Shown: one piece after another, positions 17,736-25,967 of the stretch | How positions within the stretch are numbered: the first letter of the stretch is position 1 | Layout of the letters: every line of letters starts with the position of its first letter | Source: Candidatus Methylomicrobium oryzae | GTDB taxonomy: Bacteria > Pseudomonadota > Gammaproteobacteria > Methylococcales > Methylomonadaceae | Reading direction: 5' to 3' | DNA: 38,307 bases | Assembly (NCBI RefSeq): GCF_016745425.1 | Contig: NZ_JAERVK010000010.1 | Span: 168,074 to 206,380, forward strand | The notes under the pieces: generated by a model | Databases searched by the model: none | What the model saw: the letters and a program-made list of their open reading frames with translations, nothing else | Told to the model about the DNA's origin: nothing | Translations under genes and position numbers: made by a program

Positions 17736-17961
17736 CAGTAAAAGGCTCCAGGGTTTGCGTGCCGTTCTTTTCCAATAAAATTTGCACCTTCTGTTCCGCC
17801 TCCTGCAAAGCCTGCTGACAGGTGCGAGTCAGAAAAACGCCGCGTTCAAACGACTTCAGCGATTCTTCCAGTGAAATATCGCCCTGTTCGAGCTGGTTGA
17901 CCAACGCTTCGAGCTCGGCGAGCGAATCTTCGAACAGCGTAGGACTTTTCTTTTTCGGCAT
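17728..17961 (-). CDS. xseB: Exodeoxyribonuclease VII small subunit
   Basis: Small subunit of ExoVII, which together with XseA degrades single-stranded DNA. The 77-residue protein has the typical pattern [19 protein letters not shown], then [29 protein letters not shown]. First gene of the xseB-ispA-dxs operon, an arrangement common in Gammaproteobacteria. It overlaps ispA by 8 bp. No strong ribosome binding site is visible before the ATG at 17961. Confidence 0.94.
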   Translation of the reverse strand: MPKKKSPTLFEDSLAELEALVNQLEQGDISLEESLKSFERGVFLTRTCQQALQEAEQKVQILLEKNGTQTLEPFTDE

Positions 17962-18054
17962 CGGATAAAGGAGGCAAAAATAACTCGGTAGATAAACCTG
18001 CCATTATATACGAAAGCGACTCCGATTCGCTTCGAACTTGCCCGTTTTTACGGT

Positions 18055-18076
18055 TCTGCACAAAATCTGCACAAAA
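18055..18076 (+). promoter_or_regulatory. Candidate CreB tag: perfect 11-bp tandem direct repeat upstream of creD
   Basis: TCTGCACAAAA occurs twice, back to back (18055-18065, 18066-18076), about 90 bp upstream of the creD start. The inner TGCAC copies are separated by six bases, the same geometry as the E. coli CreB tag (TTCAC, six bases, TTCAC) as I recall it. Confidence 0.5.
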
Positions 18077-18164
18077 AGCCGCTGAAAATTCGAATTCTTT
18101 TCACGCGATTTGCAATGCGCCTCGGTAAAGTTTTCGGCACGGTCAACCACGGGAGCGATAAACC

Positions 18165-19556
18165 ATGAAAAACAATTTTTATCTGAAACTGGGTGCTATT
18201 TTCGGCTTAATTTTACTGCTGCTGATTCCGCGCGCCTATATCGGCGGCATCGTTTACGAGCGCCAAGGCTGGCGGCAGAAGGCCTACGACAGCATCGGGC
18301 AAAGCTGGCCCGGCGCGCAGACGCTGGCAGGGCCTGTGCTGGTGCTGCCTTATACGCTGACCTATCATACCAAGGAAAAAATTCTCGACGGCAATCGGCG
18401 CGAGAAAGAAGTGGTGAAAGAAGCGACATTGAATGACGCTCTCTACCTGATGCCGGAACAGCTGAAGATCAATAGCCGCGTCGAAACTTCCGAACGCTAC
18501 CGCGGAATCTATCAGGTGCCGGTGTACACGAGCCGGGTTGAAGTTTCAGGGAAGTTCAATACCCAGCCGATTCTGGATTTGCTCGCCCAAAACAAAGGGC
18601 ATCTTATTCGCTTCGAAAGCCCGCGCCTCTCCGTGCTGGTGCGCGATCAACGCGGCTTGATCGCACCTTCGGCATTGACGTGGAATGGCGCCGGCCAGTC
18701 CTTCAAGCCCGGCGCCGAGTTGCATAACGCGACTGCGGGGATGCACGCGGTTCTGCCGGAATTGAAGCCGGAACTGCAGGCGCAGCGTCTGCAGTTCGCG
18801 TTCGCGCTGGAACTTAGGGGAATGCGGGCGATGAATTTCGCGCTGCTGGCGGAAGATGCGGAAGTGAATGCGGATGCGAATTGGCCGCATCCGAGCTTTA
18901 CCGGCCAGCTGCTGCCCGAGCAGCGCGAGATCGGCAAAGACGGTTTCAAGGCCGTTTGGCGCGCCTCTTCTTTTTCCTACGACGTCGGCGGCGGACTGGA
19001 GGCGTGCCGGAAAGGCAATTGCCTGGCCTTGCTGGAGTCTTCGGTCGGGTTCGATCTGCTGAAGCCGGTTGATGTCTACCAGGAATCCGAACGCAGCATC
19101 AAATATGCGGAACTGTTCATCGTGCTCACTTTTGTCGTACTGATCCTGTTCGAATTGCTGAAAAAATTGCGCGTGCACCCTGTTCAGTATGTGCTGGTCG
19201 GGACTGCGTTATTGATGTTCTACCTGTTGTTGATCGCGCTGTCCGAACATATCCGGTTCTTCTACGCCTATCTGACCGGCGCTTCCGCCTGTACGCTGCT
19301 TCTGACCTGTTATTTCGGTGCGATATTGCGCAGCCATAGGTTCGGTCTACTGCTCGGAGCCGGATTGTCGCTGCTGTATGCGGTGCTGTATGTGATCTTG
19401 CAGGCGGAGGATTATGCGATGCTGATGGGCAGTATGTTACTGTTCGTCGTGCTGGCCGGCCTGATGTTGGCGACGCGGCATTTCGACTGGTACCAGTTGA
19501 TGGGGCAGGGCGATGCGGATCAAACGGGTATGGAAAAGGAGAGGGGACATGCCTGA
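18165..19556 (+). CDS. creD: CreD-family inner-membrane protein
   Basis: Inner-membrane protein of the CreBC regulon with a poorly known role in envelope integrity. The 463-residue protein has an N-terminal membrane segment (about 9-27), a periplasmic domain of about 280 residues with the family features VYERQGWRQKAYDSI, WPGAQTLAGPVLVLPY, and HPSFTGQLLPEQREIGKDGF (quoted in parts), and a C-terminal bundle of about six hydrophobic segments from ~305 on, including a region like IKYAELFIVLTFVVLILFEL. GGGAG lies nine bases before ATG. It starts an operon with the peptidase and creBC; the next gene starts inside its last codons (8-bp overlap). Confidence 0.93.
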   Translation: MKNNFYLKLGAIFGLILLLLIPRAYIGGIVYERQGWRQKAYDSIGQSWPGAQTLAGPVLVLPYTLTYHTKEKILDGNRREKEVVKEATLNDALYLMPEQLKINSRVETSERYRGIYQVPVYTSRVEVSGKFNTQPILDLLAQNKGHLIRFESPRLSVLVRDQRGLIAPSALTWNGAGQSFKPGAELHNATAGMHAVLPELKPELQAQRLQFAFALELRGMRAMNFALLAEDAEVNADANWPHPSFTGQLLPEQREIGKDGFKAVWRASSFSYDVGGGLEACRKGNCLALLESSVGFDLLKPVDVYQESERSIKYAELFIVLTFVVLILFELLKKLRVHPVQYVLVGTALLMFYLLLIALSEHIRFFYAYLTGASACTLLLTCYFGAILRSHRFGLLLGAGLSLLYAVLYVILQAEDYAMLMGSMLLFVVLAGLMLATRHFDWYQLMGQGDADQTGMEKERGHA

Positions 19557-20070
19557 TATCGCTAAACTTGCGATTTTGCTGGCCTTGTTGGCTTCCAGCT
19601 ATGCCGTGCCGGAAACCCGCCTTATTCCGGTCGCAGGCGCCAGGCCTGCCGACTGGAATCCGCAGGCTTTTTGGCATTATCCGTGGGGACGATCGGTCGT
19701 GCACAAAGGCATCGACATTTTCGCCCGCAAAGGCATGCCGGTTCTTGCGGCAACCGGCGGAGTAACGCTGTATGCGGGCAATTTGGCGCGCGGCGGCCGA
19801 GTCATATTGCTGCTCGGCCCCAAATGGCACCTGCATTATTACGCGCATTTGCAGCAAGTCGATGTGGGCGCCGGGCAGTTCGTGCGTTCCGGCGAAGCGA
19901 TCGGAACGGTCGGCGCAACCGGAAATGCGCAGGGAAAAGCGCCACATCTGCATTACTCGATCATGAGCCTGCTGCCGATACCGTCCAATTACGGTTTCGG
20001 GAAGCCACTCGGTTGGCTTAGAATGTTCTATATTGATCCGCATGGTTTTTTGATTTCCAGGGATGCCTGA
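19549..20070 (+). CDS. M23-family peptidase (LytM domain), exported
   Basis: Predicted zinc metallopeptidase of 173 residues acting on peptidoglycan cross-bridges or stems. A hydrophobic N-terminus (residues ~5-19) suggests export. All canonical metal and catalytic residues are present: HKGID with H52 and D56, H100 in YYAHL, and HLH with H133 and H135. It is nearly a bare LytM domain. I chose ATG 19549 because AAGGAGAGGGG lies just upstream and the start overlaps creD by 8 bp; a start at 19513 would overlap creD further. Its stop overlaps the creB start (TGATG). A cell-wall hydrolase embedded between creD and creB suggests that the Cre system here answers to wall stress, which is inference. 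Confidence 0.9.
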   Translation: MPDIAKLAILLALLASSYAVPETRLIPVAGARPADWNPQAFWHYPWGRSVVHKGIDIFARKGMPVLAATGGVTLYAGNLARGGRVILLLGPKWHLHYYAHLQQVDVGAGQFVRSGEAIGTVGATGNAQGKAPHLHYSIMSLLPIPSNYGFGKPLGWLRMFYIDPHGFLISRDA

Positions 20071-20762
20071 TGAGCAAACGCATACTCGTGGCCGACGACG
20101 ATGCCCATATCCGGGACGTGATCGGGTTTGCGCTCGAAAAGGCGGGCATGCTGGTCCGGCAGGCCGAGGACGGGCGACGCGCGCTGGCGGCGTTTCGGGC
20201 CGAACCTTGCGACCTGGTCGTGCTCGACATCAACATGCCCGAGTACGACGGGCTGGAGGTCTGCCGCGAGATCCGCAAGCACTCCGACGTGCCGATCCTG
20301 TTTCTGTCTTCGCGCGACGATGAAATCGACCGGATACTCGGGCTCGAAATCGGAGGCGACGATTATGTGACCAAGCCGTTCAGTCCGCGCGAACTGGTGG
20401 CGCGGATCAACGTGATTCTGCGGCGCGTGCAGCTTGCTCCGAAAGCGGAAGAGCCTGTTCCGCTGTTTCGGCAGGGCAGGCTCAGCATTTGGGTCGACCG
20501 GCATAAGGTGCAGTGGGACAGCGTACCGGTTTCTCTGACCGCGACGGAATTCGCGATATTGCAACTGCTGATCCGCCATCCCGCCCGCGTATTCAGCCGC
20601 GACCAGATCATGCGGAGCGCCTATCACGACAATGTCTATGTCAGCGACCGTACGATCGATAGCCATATCCGCCATATCCGGCAAAAGCTTGCCGAAGCCG
20701 GTTGCTGGGAAGCGATCGAGACGGTGCACGGTGTCGGTTACCAGTTGGCCGGATGCGAATGA
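20070..20762 (+). CDS. creB: CreB-type OmpR-family response regulator
   Basis: DNA-binding response regulator of 230 residues. Receiver domain with acidic pair DD at 9-11, phosphorylated Asp53 in VVLDINMP, and TKPFSPREL at the conserved Lys; a winged-helix OmpR/PhoB output domain follows with SLTATEFAILQLLIRHP, VYVSDRTIDSHIRHIRQKL and ETVHGVGYQL. It starts on the TGATG overlap with the peptidase and ends overlapping creC by four bases. The CreB call rests on the linked creD and creC, since OmpR-family regulators are otherwise hard to tell apart. Confidence 0.88.
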   Translation: MSKRILVADDDAHIRDVIGFALEKAGMLVRQAEDGRRALAAFRAEPCDLVVLDINMPEYDGLEVCREIRKHSDVPILFLSSRDDEIDRILGLEIGGDDYVTKPFSPRELVARINVILRRVQLAPKAEEPVPLFRQGRLSIWVDRHKVQWDSVPVSLTATEFAILQLLIRHPARVFSRDQIMRSAYHDNVYVSDRTIDSHIRHIRQKLAEAGCWEAIETVHGVGYQLAGCE

Positions 20763-22375
20763 AGCTCCGCCCGCCGCTGCTCCGCCCCCGATTGTTCCGG
20801 CTGCGCACGATCCTGTTGTGCGTGATGCTGATGGTGCTGGTACTGCCGTTGGGCGGACTGTACTTTTTCAGGATTTATGAAAACGAACTGGTGCAGCAAA
20901 CCGAGCGTGAGCTGATTGCGCAGGCGGCGGCCCTGTCGGCCGGCTACCGGCAGCTGCTCCGCAATCTGGACAAGGCCGAACCCTATGGGCGGCTGCTGGA
21001 AAAAAATACCGGAAGCCTGGCGTATGCCGGCACTTATCCAATTCCGCCGGATGCGCCTTATACGCCGATTTTTCCGGGGTTGAGCCTGTTCGACCCGATC
21101 CAGCCGCCGCGGCCTTTGGCGAAACCGGCGCAGGCGCCGTCGGACGAATTAGCGCGCCGGGCGGGTATGCTGTTGCGGCCGATATTGCAGGATACGCAGC
21201 AGATTACCTTGTCGGGTATTCGGCTGCTCAGCCCGAACGGCGTCGTGATCGCCGGCCGCGAAGAAGTAGGCTTGTCGCTCGCGCAGATTCCAGAGGTCGC
21301 GGAAGCCTTGCAGGGGCGCTATGCGGGCGTGATCCGCCAGCGGATTTCGGACGAGCCGCCGCCTCCCTTGTATTCGATCAGCCGCGGCGCGAACATCCGT
21401 GTGTTCATCGCGTTTCCGGTGCTCGAAAACGGCCGCCTGCAAGGGGTGTTTTATCTCTCGCGCACGCCGGACAACATTCTGAAACATCTCTATGCGGTCA
21501 AAGGCAGGGTACTGCTGGCGGGCATCGGTCTGCTGGCGATCGTGATCATGATCGTAACGCTGGCTTCCTCGGCGATCGCGCGGCCGATCCGGGAGCTGAT
21601 TCTGCAGACCGAAAAAGTCAAAAGCGGAGAACAAAAGGTCATCGAGTCCTTGCAGAATCCGGCCACGATCGAAATCGCCAGACTCTCCGAGAGTTTTGCG
21701 GACATGTCCCGCGCGCTTTCGGAAAGGACCGATTATATCCGCCGCTTCGCGACCCATGTCTCGCACGAGTTCAAAACGCCGCTGACTTCGATTCAGGGTG
21801 CGCTGGAACTGCTGCAGGACCATGCCGAGACGATGCCGGAAGAGCGCAGGCAGCGCTTTATCGCGAATCTTCTGGCCGATACGTATCGGCTCAGGCAGCT
21901 GGTGAACCGCCTGCTCGAGCTTGCTCATGCGGATGCGTTGCGGCCGAGCAGGCAGGTCTTTTGCAACTTGCCGGAAGTGATCGATCCGCTCAAGCATCGC
22001 TATGCCGAACGCGGCCTGCAAATCGAACTGGATACGGCTCCGGTGCAATCCCTGGCCGTTGCGCCGGAAGTGCTCGAGGCCGTGTTCGTGAATTTGTTCG
22101 AAAACAGCCTGCAGCACGGCGCTACGCAGCTTCAGATTCGTTCGGAGCGGCGGGCGGAGGCGCTGCGGATCGGCTTGCAGGACAACGGCACGGGCATTTC
22201 GCGGGAGAACCGCGGCAAGATTTTCACGCCTTTTTTCACGACACGCCGAAATGCCGGCGGCACCGGGCTAGGCCTGGAGATCGTGGCCTCCCTGTTGAAA
22301 GCTTACGGGGCGGAGATCGAGCTTGGCGAGTGCCTGGAGGGAGCGCTGTTCTGGGTGTGTCTGCCTATCAAGTAG
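20759..22375 (+). CDS. creC: CreC-type membrane sensor histidine kinase
   Basis: Inner-membrane sensor kinase of 538 residues. One membrane segment at ~17-37, a periplasmic sensor domain of ~210 residues, a second segment at ~250-272, a HAMP-like linker (RPIRELILQTEKVKSGEQ), then the H-box VSHEFKTPLTS with phospho-accepting H336, N-box VNLFENSLQHGA, G1 box DNGTGIS and G2 box GGTGLGLEIV. ATG 20759 is chosen since it overlaps the creB stop (ATGA); GTG-less alternatives upstream (20753, 20702) are inside creB. Slightly longer than E. coli CreC (474). Signal unknown. CreC naming comes from operon context. Confidence 0.87.
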   Translation: MKLRPPLLRPRLFRLRTILLCVMLMVLVLPLGGLYFFRIYENELVQQTERELIAQAAALSAGYRQLLRNLDKAEPYGRLLEKNTGSLAYAGTYPIPPDAPYTPIFPGLSLFDPIQPPRPLAKPAQAPSDELARRAGMLLRPILQDTQQITLSGIRLLSPNGVVIAGREEVGLSLAQIPEVAEALQGRYAGVIRQRISDEPPPPLYSISRGANIRVFIAFPVLENGRLQGVFYLSRTPDNILKHLYAVKGRVLLAGIGLLAIVIMIVTLASSAIARPIRELILQTEKVKSGEQKVIESLQNPATIEIARLSESFADMSRALSERTDYIRRFATHVSHEFKTPLTSIQGALELLQDHAETMPEERRQRFIANLLADTYRLRQLVNRLLELAHADALRPSRQVFCNLPEVIDPLKHRYAERGLQIELDTAPVQSLAVAPEVLEAVFVNLFENSLQHGATQLQIRSERRAEALRIGLQDNGTGISRENRGKIFTPFFTTRRNAGGTGLGLEIVASLLKAYGAEIELGECLEGALFWVCLPIK

Positions 22376-22454
22376 AAAGGCAATTTTTGACCGAATGGAG
22401 GGGATTCGTCCTGTCATACGGCGGTAATGGAATGGGCTGCACCGGCGTGATGAT

Positions 22455-23123
22455 TTATTCCCGCAGCAGTTCGAGCAGGCGGTTTTCCAAATCGGGGAAG
22501 GCCCCGAATTCAGAGGCGCGGAGTATGCCTTGCCTGTCGACTAGGATTTGCGACGGCGTGCCCTTCAACCGAAAACGTTCGAAAGTCTCCGCGCGGTAGT
22601 GTTGCGATTCCAGATAGCTTCGCACTTGGTCGACGACCTGCTGCCGGTAGCGATTCGGCTGGCGGTCGAAATCGGGTAGCCGGTCGTGAATGAAATCAAG
22701 AATCTCGGTTTCGGAAGTTTCGCCCTGACGTTCGGTCAACCGGTCCATTCCCAGCGGGAAGGGGATGCGGTAGGGCAGGCGGCCTTGGTCAAGCGCGCCA
22801 TGCCGGCTCAATGCTTTAAACGTTTCGCCGATGACCTCGTTGCGCTCGGCTAATCCGCGCAGATTTTCCAGCGTATTTTTATCGAAATCCTCGAACGCGG
22901 TCGCGATGCCGAGTACGCTTAAGCCGGCATCGGCATATTTCCGGTGCAGTTCGATCGCCTTCGGCAAGGCATACAAAAAGCAGCCGGGGCAATTGACCTG
23001 GAATATATCGACCAGCACCACGCGGCCCAACAAGTCGTCGAAATTGATGGGCGATCCCTGCACCCATTCCGAAACGGCTAATAATGGCGCTTTTTTGCCG
23101 ATCATCGCAAATTTATTGGTCAT
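22455..23123 (-). CDS. Thioredoxin-fold (redoxin/TlpA-like) protein with CPGC active site
   Basis: A 222-residue protein with an AhpC/TSA-redoxin-like N-terminal part: [35 protein letters not shown] with C45 and C48 in a CxxC, and [16 protein letters not shown]-terminal part of ~130 residues ends in [20 protein letters not shown], the cis-Pro and strand region of thioredoxin folds. No signal peptide, so probably cytoplasmic. Overlaps the 3' end of trhO by 11 bp, hence co-translated. Exact role (peroxiredoxin or disulfide reductase) is open. An insertion between the active site and the C-terminal strands distinguishes it from plain TlpA. Confidence 0.75.
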   Translation of the reverse strand: MTNKFAMIGKKAPLLAVSEWVQGSPINFDDLLGRVVLVDIFQVNCPGCFLYALPKAIELHRKYADAGLSVLGIATAFEDFDKNTLENLRGLAERNEVIGETFKALSRHGALDQGRLPYRIPFPLGMDRLTERQGETSETEILDFIHDRLPDFDRQPNRYRQQVVDQVRSYLESQHYRAETFERFRLKGTPSQILVDRQGILRASEFGAFPDLENRLLELLRE

Positions 23124-24117
23124 CGTGAACCTCGACAGGCTTCGGACCGCACTGCCGCCGGCGGCGCTGTTGTTTCGCTGTTCGCTTTGCAGCCAGGCTT
23201 TTGGCGGCGTCAGAGCCGATATGGGCTTCGCTGCGTTGCTTGGCGAGTCGGATCTGTTTCTCGCGCTCGCTGAAGCGATTTTTCTGCCCTTCGGTCAGTT
23301 TATCGTAGCAATGCGGGCAGCTAACGCCAGCCCGATAGCGGGAATCGGCCTTGTCCGATTCAGTGATCGGCAATCGGCAACCGTGGCATTGATCGTATTG
23401 CCCTTTCTGGAGGGCATGATCGACCGTGATCCGTTCGTCGAAAACGAAGCATTCGCCTTGCCAAAGCGTGTCTTCGACCGGCACTTCTTCCAGGTATTTC
23501 AGGATGCCGCCCTGCAGGTGGTAGACTTCCTCGAAGCCTTGTTCTTTCAAGTAAGCGGTCGATTTTTCGCAGCGGATCCCGCCCGTGCAGAACATTGCGA
23601 CTTTTTTATGCTTGGCGGGGTCGAGATGATCCTTGACGAATTGCGGAAACTCGCGGAAGCTTTCGGTGTTCGGGTTGACCGCGTTTTTGAACGTGCCGAC
23701 CCGGTGTTCGTAGTCGTTGCGGGTATCGATCAGGATCAATTCCGGGTCCGAGATCAGCCGGTTCCAGTCGGCGGGTTTCACGTAAGTGCCGACGATGCGC
23801 CGGGGGTCGATGCCTTCGACGCCCATCGTGACGATTTCTTTTTTCAGTTTGATTTTGGTCCGATTGAAAGGCGGGCGATCGGTATGGGATTCCTTGTACT
23901 CGATATTCGCGAGCTTGGGGTCGGCGCGGAGCCAAGCCAGCACCTTGTCGATTCCTTTGCGCGATCCGGCGATCGTGCCGTTGATCCCTTCAGAAGCCAG
24001 AAGCAGGGTTCCCCTGATGTCATTCTCTTCCATGATTCGGAGCAAAGGCTGCCTGAGTTGGCGATAATTTTCCAGCGCCACGAATTTGTACAGGGCGCAA
24101 ACCACGATTTGAGACAT
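23113..24117 (-). CDS. trhO: tRNA uridine(34) hydroxylase / rhodanese-like TrhO
   Basis: Member of the YceA/TrhO family that hydroxylates U34 in certain tRNAs, a step towards 5-methoxyuridine and cmo5U. The 334-residue protein has an N-terminal ferredoxin-like domain, a rhodanese domain with [18 protein letters not shown] and active-site Cys177 in [10 protein letters not shown], and a C-terminal part with CHGC and CPHC pairs that may hold zinc. I chose ATG 24117 ([12 protein letters not shown]) because GAGGAAAAA directly precedes it; an in-frame ATG at 24156 would add 13 residues. Interestingly, cmoA and cmoB, of the parallel U34 pathway, lie at 32441-34143. Also known as yceA. Confidence 0.93.
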   Translation of the reverse strand: MSQIVVCALYKFVALENYRQLRQPLLRIMEENDIRGTLLLASEGINGTIAGSRKGIDKVLAWLRADPKLANIEYKESHTDRPPFNRTKIKLKKEIVTMGVEGIDPRRIVGTYVKPADWNRLISDPELILIDTRNDYEHRVGTFKNAVNPNTESFREFPQFVKDHLDPAKHKKVAMFCTGGIRCEKSTAYLKEQGFEEVYHLQGGILKYLEEVPVEDTLWQGECFVFDERITVDHALQKGQYDQCHGCRLPITESDKADSRYRAGVSCPHCYDKLTEGQKNRFSEREKQIRLAKQRSEAHIGSDAAKSLAAKRTAKQQRRRRQCGPKPVEVHDDQ

Positions 24118-24169
24118 TTTTTCCTCGCTGTAAGCCGGATCGTAAATCAGGGACAAAACCTTATTATTA

Positions 24170-24195
24170 TAGCCCGGCAGCGATCGTCCGGGCTA
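24170..24195. terminator. Hairpin between bfr and trhO
   Basis: TAGCCCGG and CCGGGCTA form a perfect 8-bp stem with a 10-nt loop in the 150-bp spacer after bfr. No T-run follows on either strand, so it is only a possible terminator of bfd-bfr. Confidence 0.4.
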
Positions 24196-24267
24196 GGCTG
24201 TCATTTTCGAAGCGGGGAATAAGCGGTTGATCCGCAGAGAGAAAGGGGTGGAGATAAGGCTGGAAAA

Positions 24268-24732
24268 TCAGATTTGGGATTGCAGATAATTTTGAATGCC
24301 GATTTTCCCGATCAGCTCGAGCTGGGTTTCGAGCCAGTCGAGATGCTCTTCCTCGCTTTCGAGAATATCTTCGAAAAGATCGCGCGAAACATAGTCCTGG
24401 GCCGATTCGCAATAGGCGATTGCTTCTCTCAGGAGCGGAATCGCGGCCTGTTCGAGCTTTAGATCGCATTCGAGCATTTCTTGCGGGTTTTCGCCGATCA
24501 GCAGTTTGTCCAGGTTCTGCAGATTAGGCAGGCCTTCCAGAAACAGAATCCGCTCGATCAGCGCATCGGCATGCTTCATCTCATCGATCGATTCGCGGTA
24601 TTCCTTTTCGTTCAGCTTATGGAAGCCCCAGTTTTTGAACATCCGGGCGTGCAAAAAGTATTGATTGATCGCAGTCAGCTCGTTCATCAATGCTTTATTC
24701 AGCAATTCAATGACCTTTTTATCGCCCTTCAT
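24268..24732 (-). CDS. bfr: Bacterioferritin
   Basis: Iron-storage protein forming a 24-mer shell with heme between subunits. The 154-residue protein keeps all ferroxidase ligands at canonical positions: E18, E51, H54, E94, E127 and H130, and the heme-ligand Met52. Length is typical. It starts 15 bp after bfd, so the two form an operon under the Fur-like box upstream of bfd. A complete ferroxidase and heme site indicates a functional Bfr rather than a heme-only subunit. Confidence 0.98.
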   Translation of the reverse strand: MKGDKKVIELLNKALMNELTAINQYFLHARMFKNWGFHKLNEKEYRESIDEMKHADALIERILFLEGLPNLQNLDKLLIGENPQEMLECDLKLEQAAIPLLREAIAYCESAQDYVSRDLFEDILESEEEHLDWLETQLELIGKIGIQNYLQSQI

Positions 24733-24747
24733 GGATGCTCCCGGCCT

Positions 24748-24963
24748 TCAACAGGCATTATAAACAGGTTGATTCGATACCGGATGCATTATAAATTGAT
24801 TTTGCTTGTTTGCGTCAAGCAATTCCTTGACCTGTCTACTGCATTTTCCGCACTCGCTGCCGACGCCGAGGCAATCGAAAAGCTGCCGCCGTGTGCAGAG
24901 CCCATTATCGATGGCTTTCTTAATTTGAGTATCGGTGACCGCCTTGCAGACACATACATACAT
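24748..24963 (-). CDS. bfd: Bacterioferritin-associated ferredoxin
   Basis: Small 2Fe-2S protein that reduces the iron core of bacterioferritin to release Fe2+. The 71-residue protein has the Bfd cysteine set: C4 and C6 (YVCVC) and CGKC in the helical region (GSECGKCSRQV), with the second pair spaced as expected. ATG 24963 is selected because AGGAG precedes it by about nine bases; an upstream in-frame start at 25005 would run through the Fur-like box. Upstream partner of bfr. The C-terminal ~15 residues extend beyond the usual Bfd core. Confidence 0.95.
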   Translation of the reverse strand: MYVCVCKAVTDTQIKKAIDNGLCTRRQLFDCLGVGSECGKCSRQVKELLDANKQNQFIMHPVSNQPVYNAC

Positions 24964-24994
24964 GGAATGATCTCCTGACTGGATTATTGTAATT

Positions 24995-25013
24995 AATGAT
25001 AACAATTCTCATT
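24995..25013. promoter_or_regulatory. Fur-box-like dyad upstream of bfd-bfr
   Basis: AATGATAAC-A-ATTCTCATT is a 9-1-9 imperfect palindrome with 7 of 9 matching positions between the arms and the AT-rich NATNAT character of Fur boxes. It lies about 32 bp upstream of the bfd start, where it would overlap a promoter. Confidence 0.6.
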
Positions 25014-25064
25014 TAAAAATTCCAGCCGGAAAATAAATTTTTTGCAGCGGTTTGACTTACGGAA

Positions 25065-25415
25065 TCATCGATCCGTCGATAATTTTTCTTTCATGCAGAG
25101 CCGATAGGCGGCTTTGCGAATGACTTCCTGCCTGAGTTTCGGTTGTAAGCGGTAGGCGATATCGATCAAATACAAAGCGTCGTTGCCGCTTTCTTTCGAC
25201 GTATGGGTTTTGCTGGCGAAAGTTTTCTTGACTGTATCGGCGATCACCGCGTAGGGGAGGCCGGATTTTTTGAATTCATAACCGTTGGCGATCACGTCGG
25301 CGTCGGTCTTGCATAGGACATCGAAACGGTTCAACTCATCCTCGGCTTTGCCGGTAACGGCTCCTGAGGCCGACATGGACGTCAAGGCCAATAACAACAC
25401 AATTGATTTATTCAT
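25065..25415 (-). CDS. Small exported protein of unknown function
   Basis: Encodes 116 residues with a clear signal peptide (MNKSIVLLLALTSMSASGA) and a mature part of about 97 residues that has two cysteines (in DVLCKTDADV and YRLCMKE) which may form a disulfide in the periplasm. The mature part is helical in character with no motif I know. It ends about 100 bp before bfd and has its own upstream region, so operon membership is unclear. A 13-base sequence, CGGTTTGACTTAC, occurs on both sides of the gene (25048-25060, 25527-25539). The size and paired Cys resemble small periplasmic immunity or stress proteins, but I cannot assign a family. Confidence 0.65.
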   Translation of the reverse strand: MNKSIVLLLALTSMSASGAVTGKAEDELNRFDVLCKTDADVIANGYEFKKSGLPYAVIADTVKKTFASKTHTSKESGNDALYLIDIAYRLQPKLRQEVIRKAAYRLCMKEKLSTDR

Positions 25416-25967
25416 CGCGAATCTCTCTGAATAACAACCATTGCAAGTGAGTAGGCTGGTCTTCGCGCCGCCAAGTAAATACGCGAGGCTTAGCGCCGGT
25501 AAGCTGAAAAGGACGGAATGTCGGGACGGTTTGACTTACCGACTTCCCGGACACATGATCAGGGATATTTTTTACGGCTGGGCGACTTCGCGCGATAAGA
25601 CGGAAGCCAAATCCGTATAGCCGCGGAACAGGACAAAGCAAATCTATAGCGCACAATAATTCAATTCTTGCCCAAGGTCCAGCCCTATAGGATAACGGAA
25701 TCTATTTCAAAGTCTATGAATCAGTTGGCAAATCATGCAGAAAATTAGGCCGTACCGTTATTCCATAATGCTGTTGCGGAAAGCTTTATGCGCGCCGCTT
25801 TCTGAATCAGCGGCAGCATAAGCGGTAGAGCTTTAAGACCCGCTGTCAATGGATGGCTGAAGCCGGAGAATGAGTGTCGGCATGCCAATGACTTTGCCAT
25901 GAATGTGCTCGGTCCGCCAGCCGGAAGCGGCTCGTTTGCCGCCACCGTCACAGTGGCGGCAGAGGCT
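25416..25967. other. 552-bp stretch without a supported gene between the exported protein and regA
   Basis: Short open frames on the minus strand (25408-25656, 25745-25951) lack ribosome binding sites and family character and look spurious or decayed. The only clear structure is the hairpin at 25938-25960. Confidence 0.5.
25938..25960. terminator. Hairpin just downstream of regA
   Basis: GCCGCCAC and GTGGCGGC form a perfect 8-bp GC-rich stem with a 7-nt loop, 8 bp beyond the regA stop codon. There is no T-run on the minus strand, so it is a possible but unproven regBA terminator. Confidence 0.4.

Noticed and set aside
25408-25656. 82-codon minus-strand frame upstream of the small exported protein
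   Set aside because: Overlaps the start of a better-supported gene, lacks a ribosome binding site and has no recognisable sequence.
25745-25951. 68-codon minus-strand frame between the exported protein and regA
   Set aside because: No family, no ribosome binding site; could be a remnant but nothing positive supports it.
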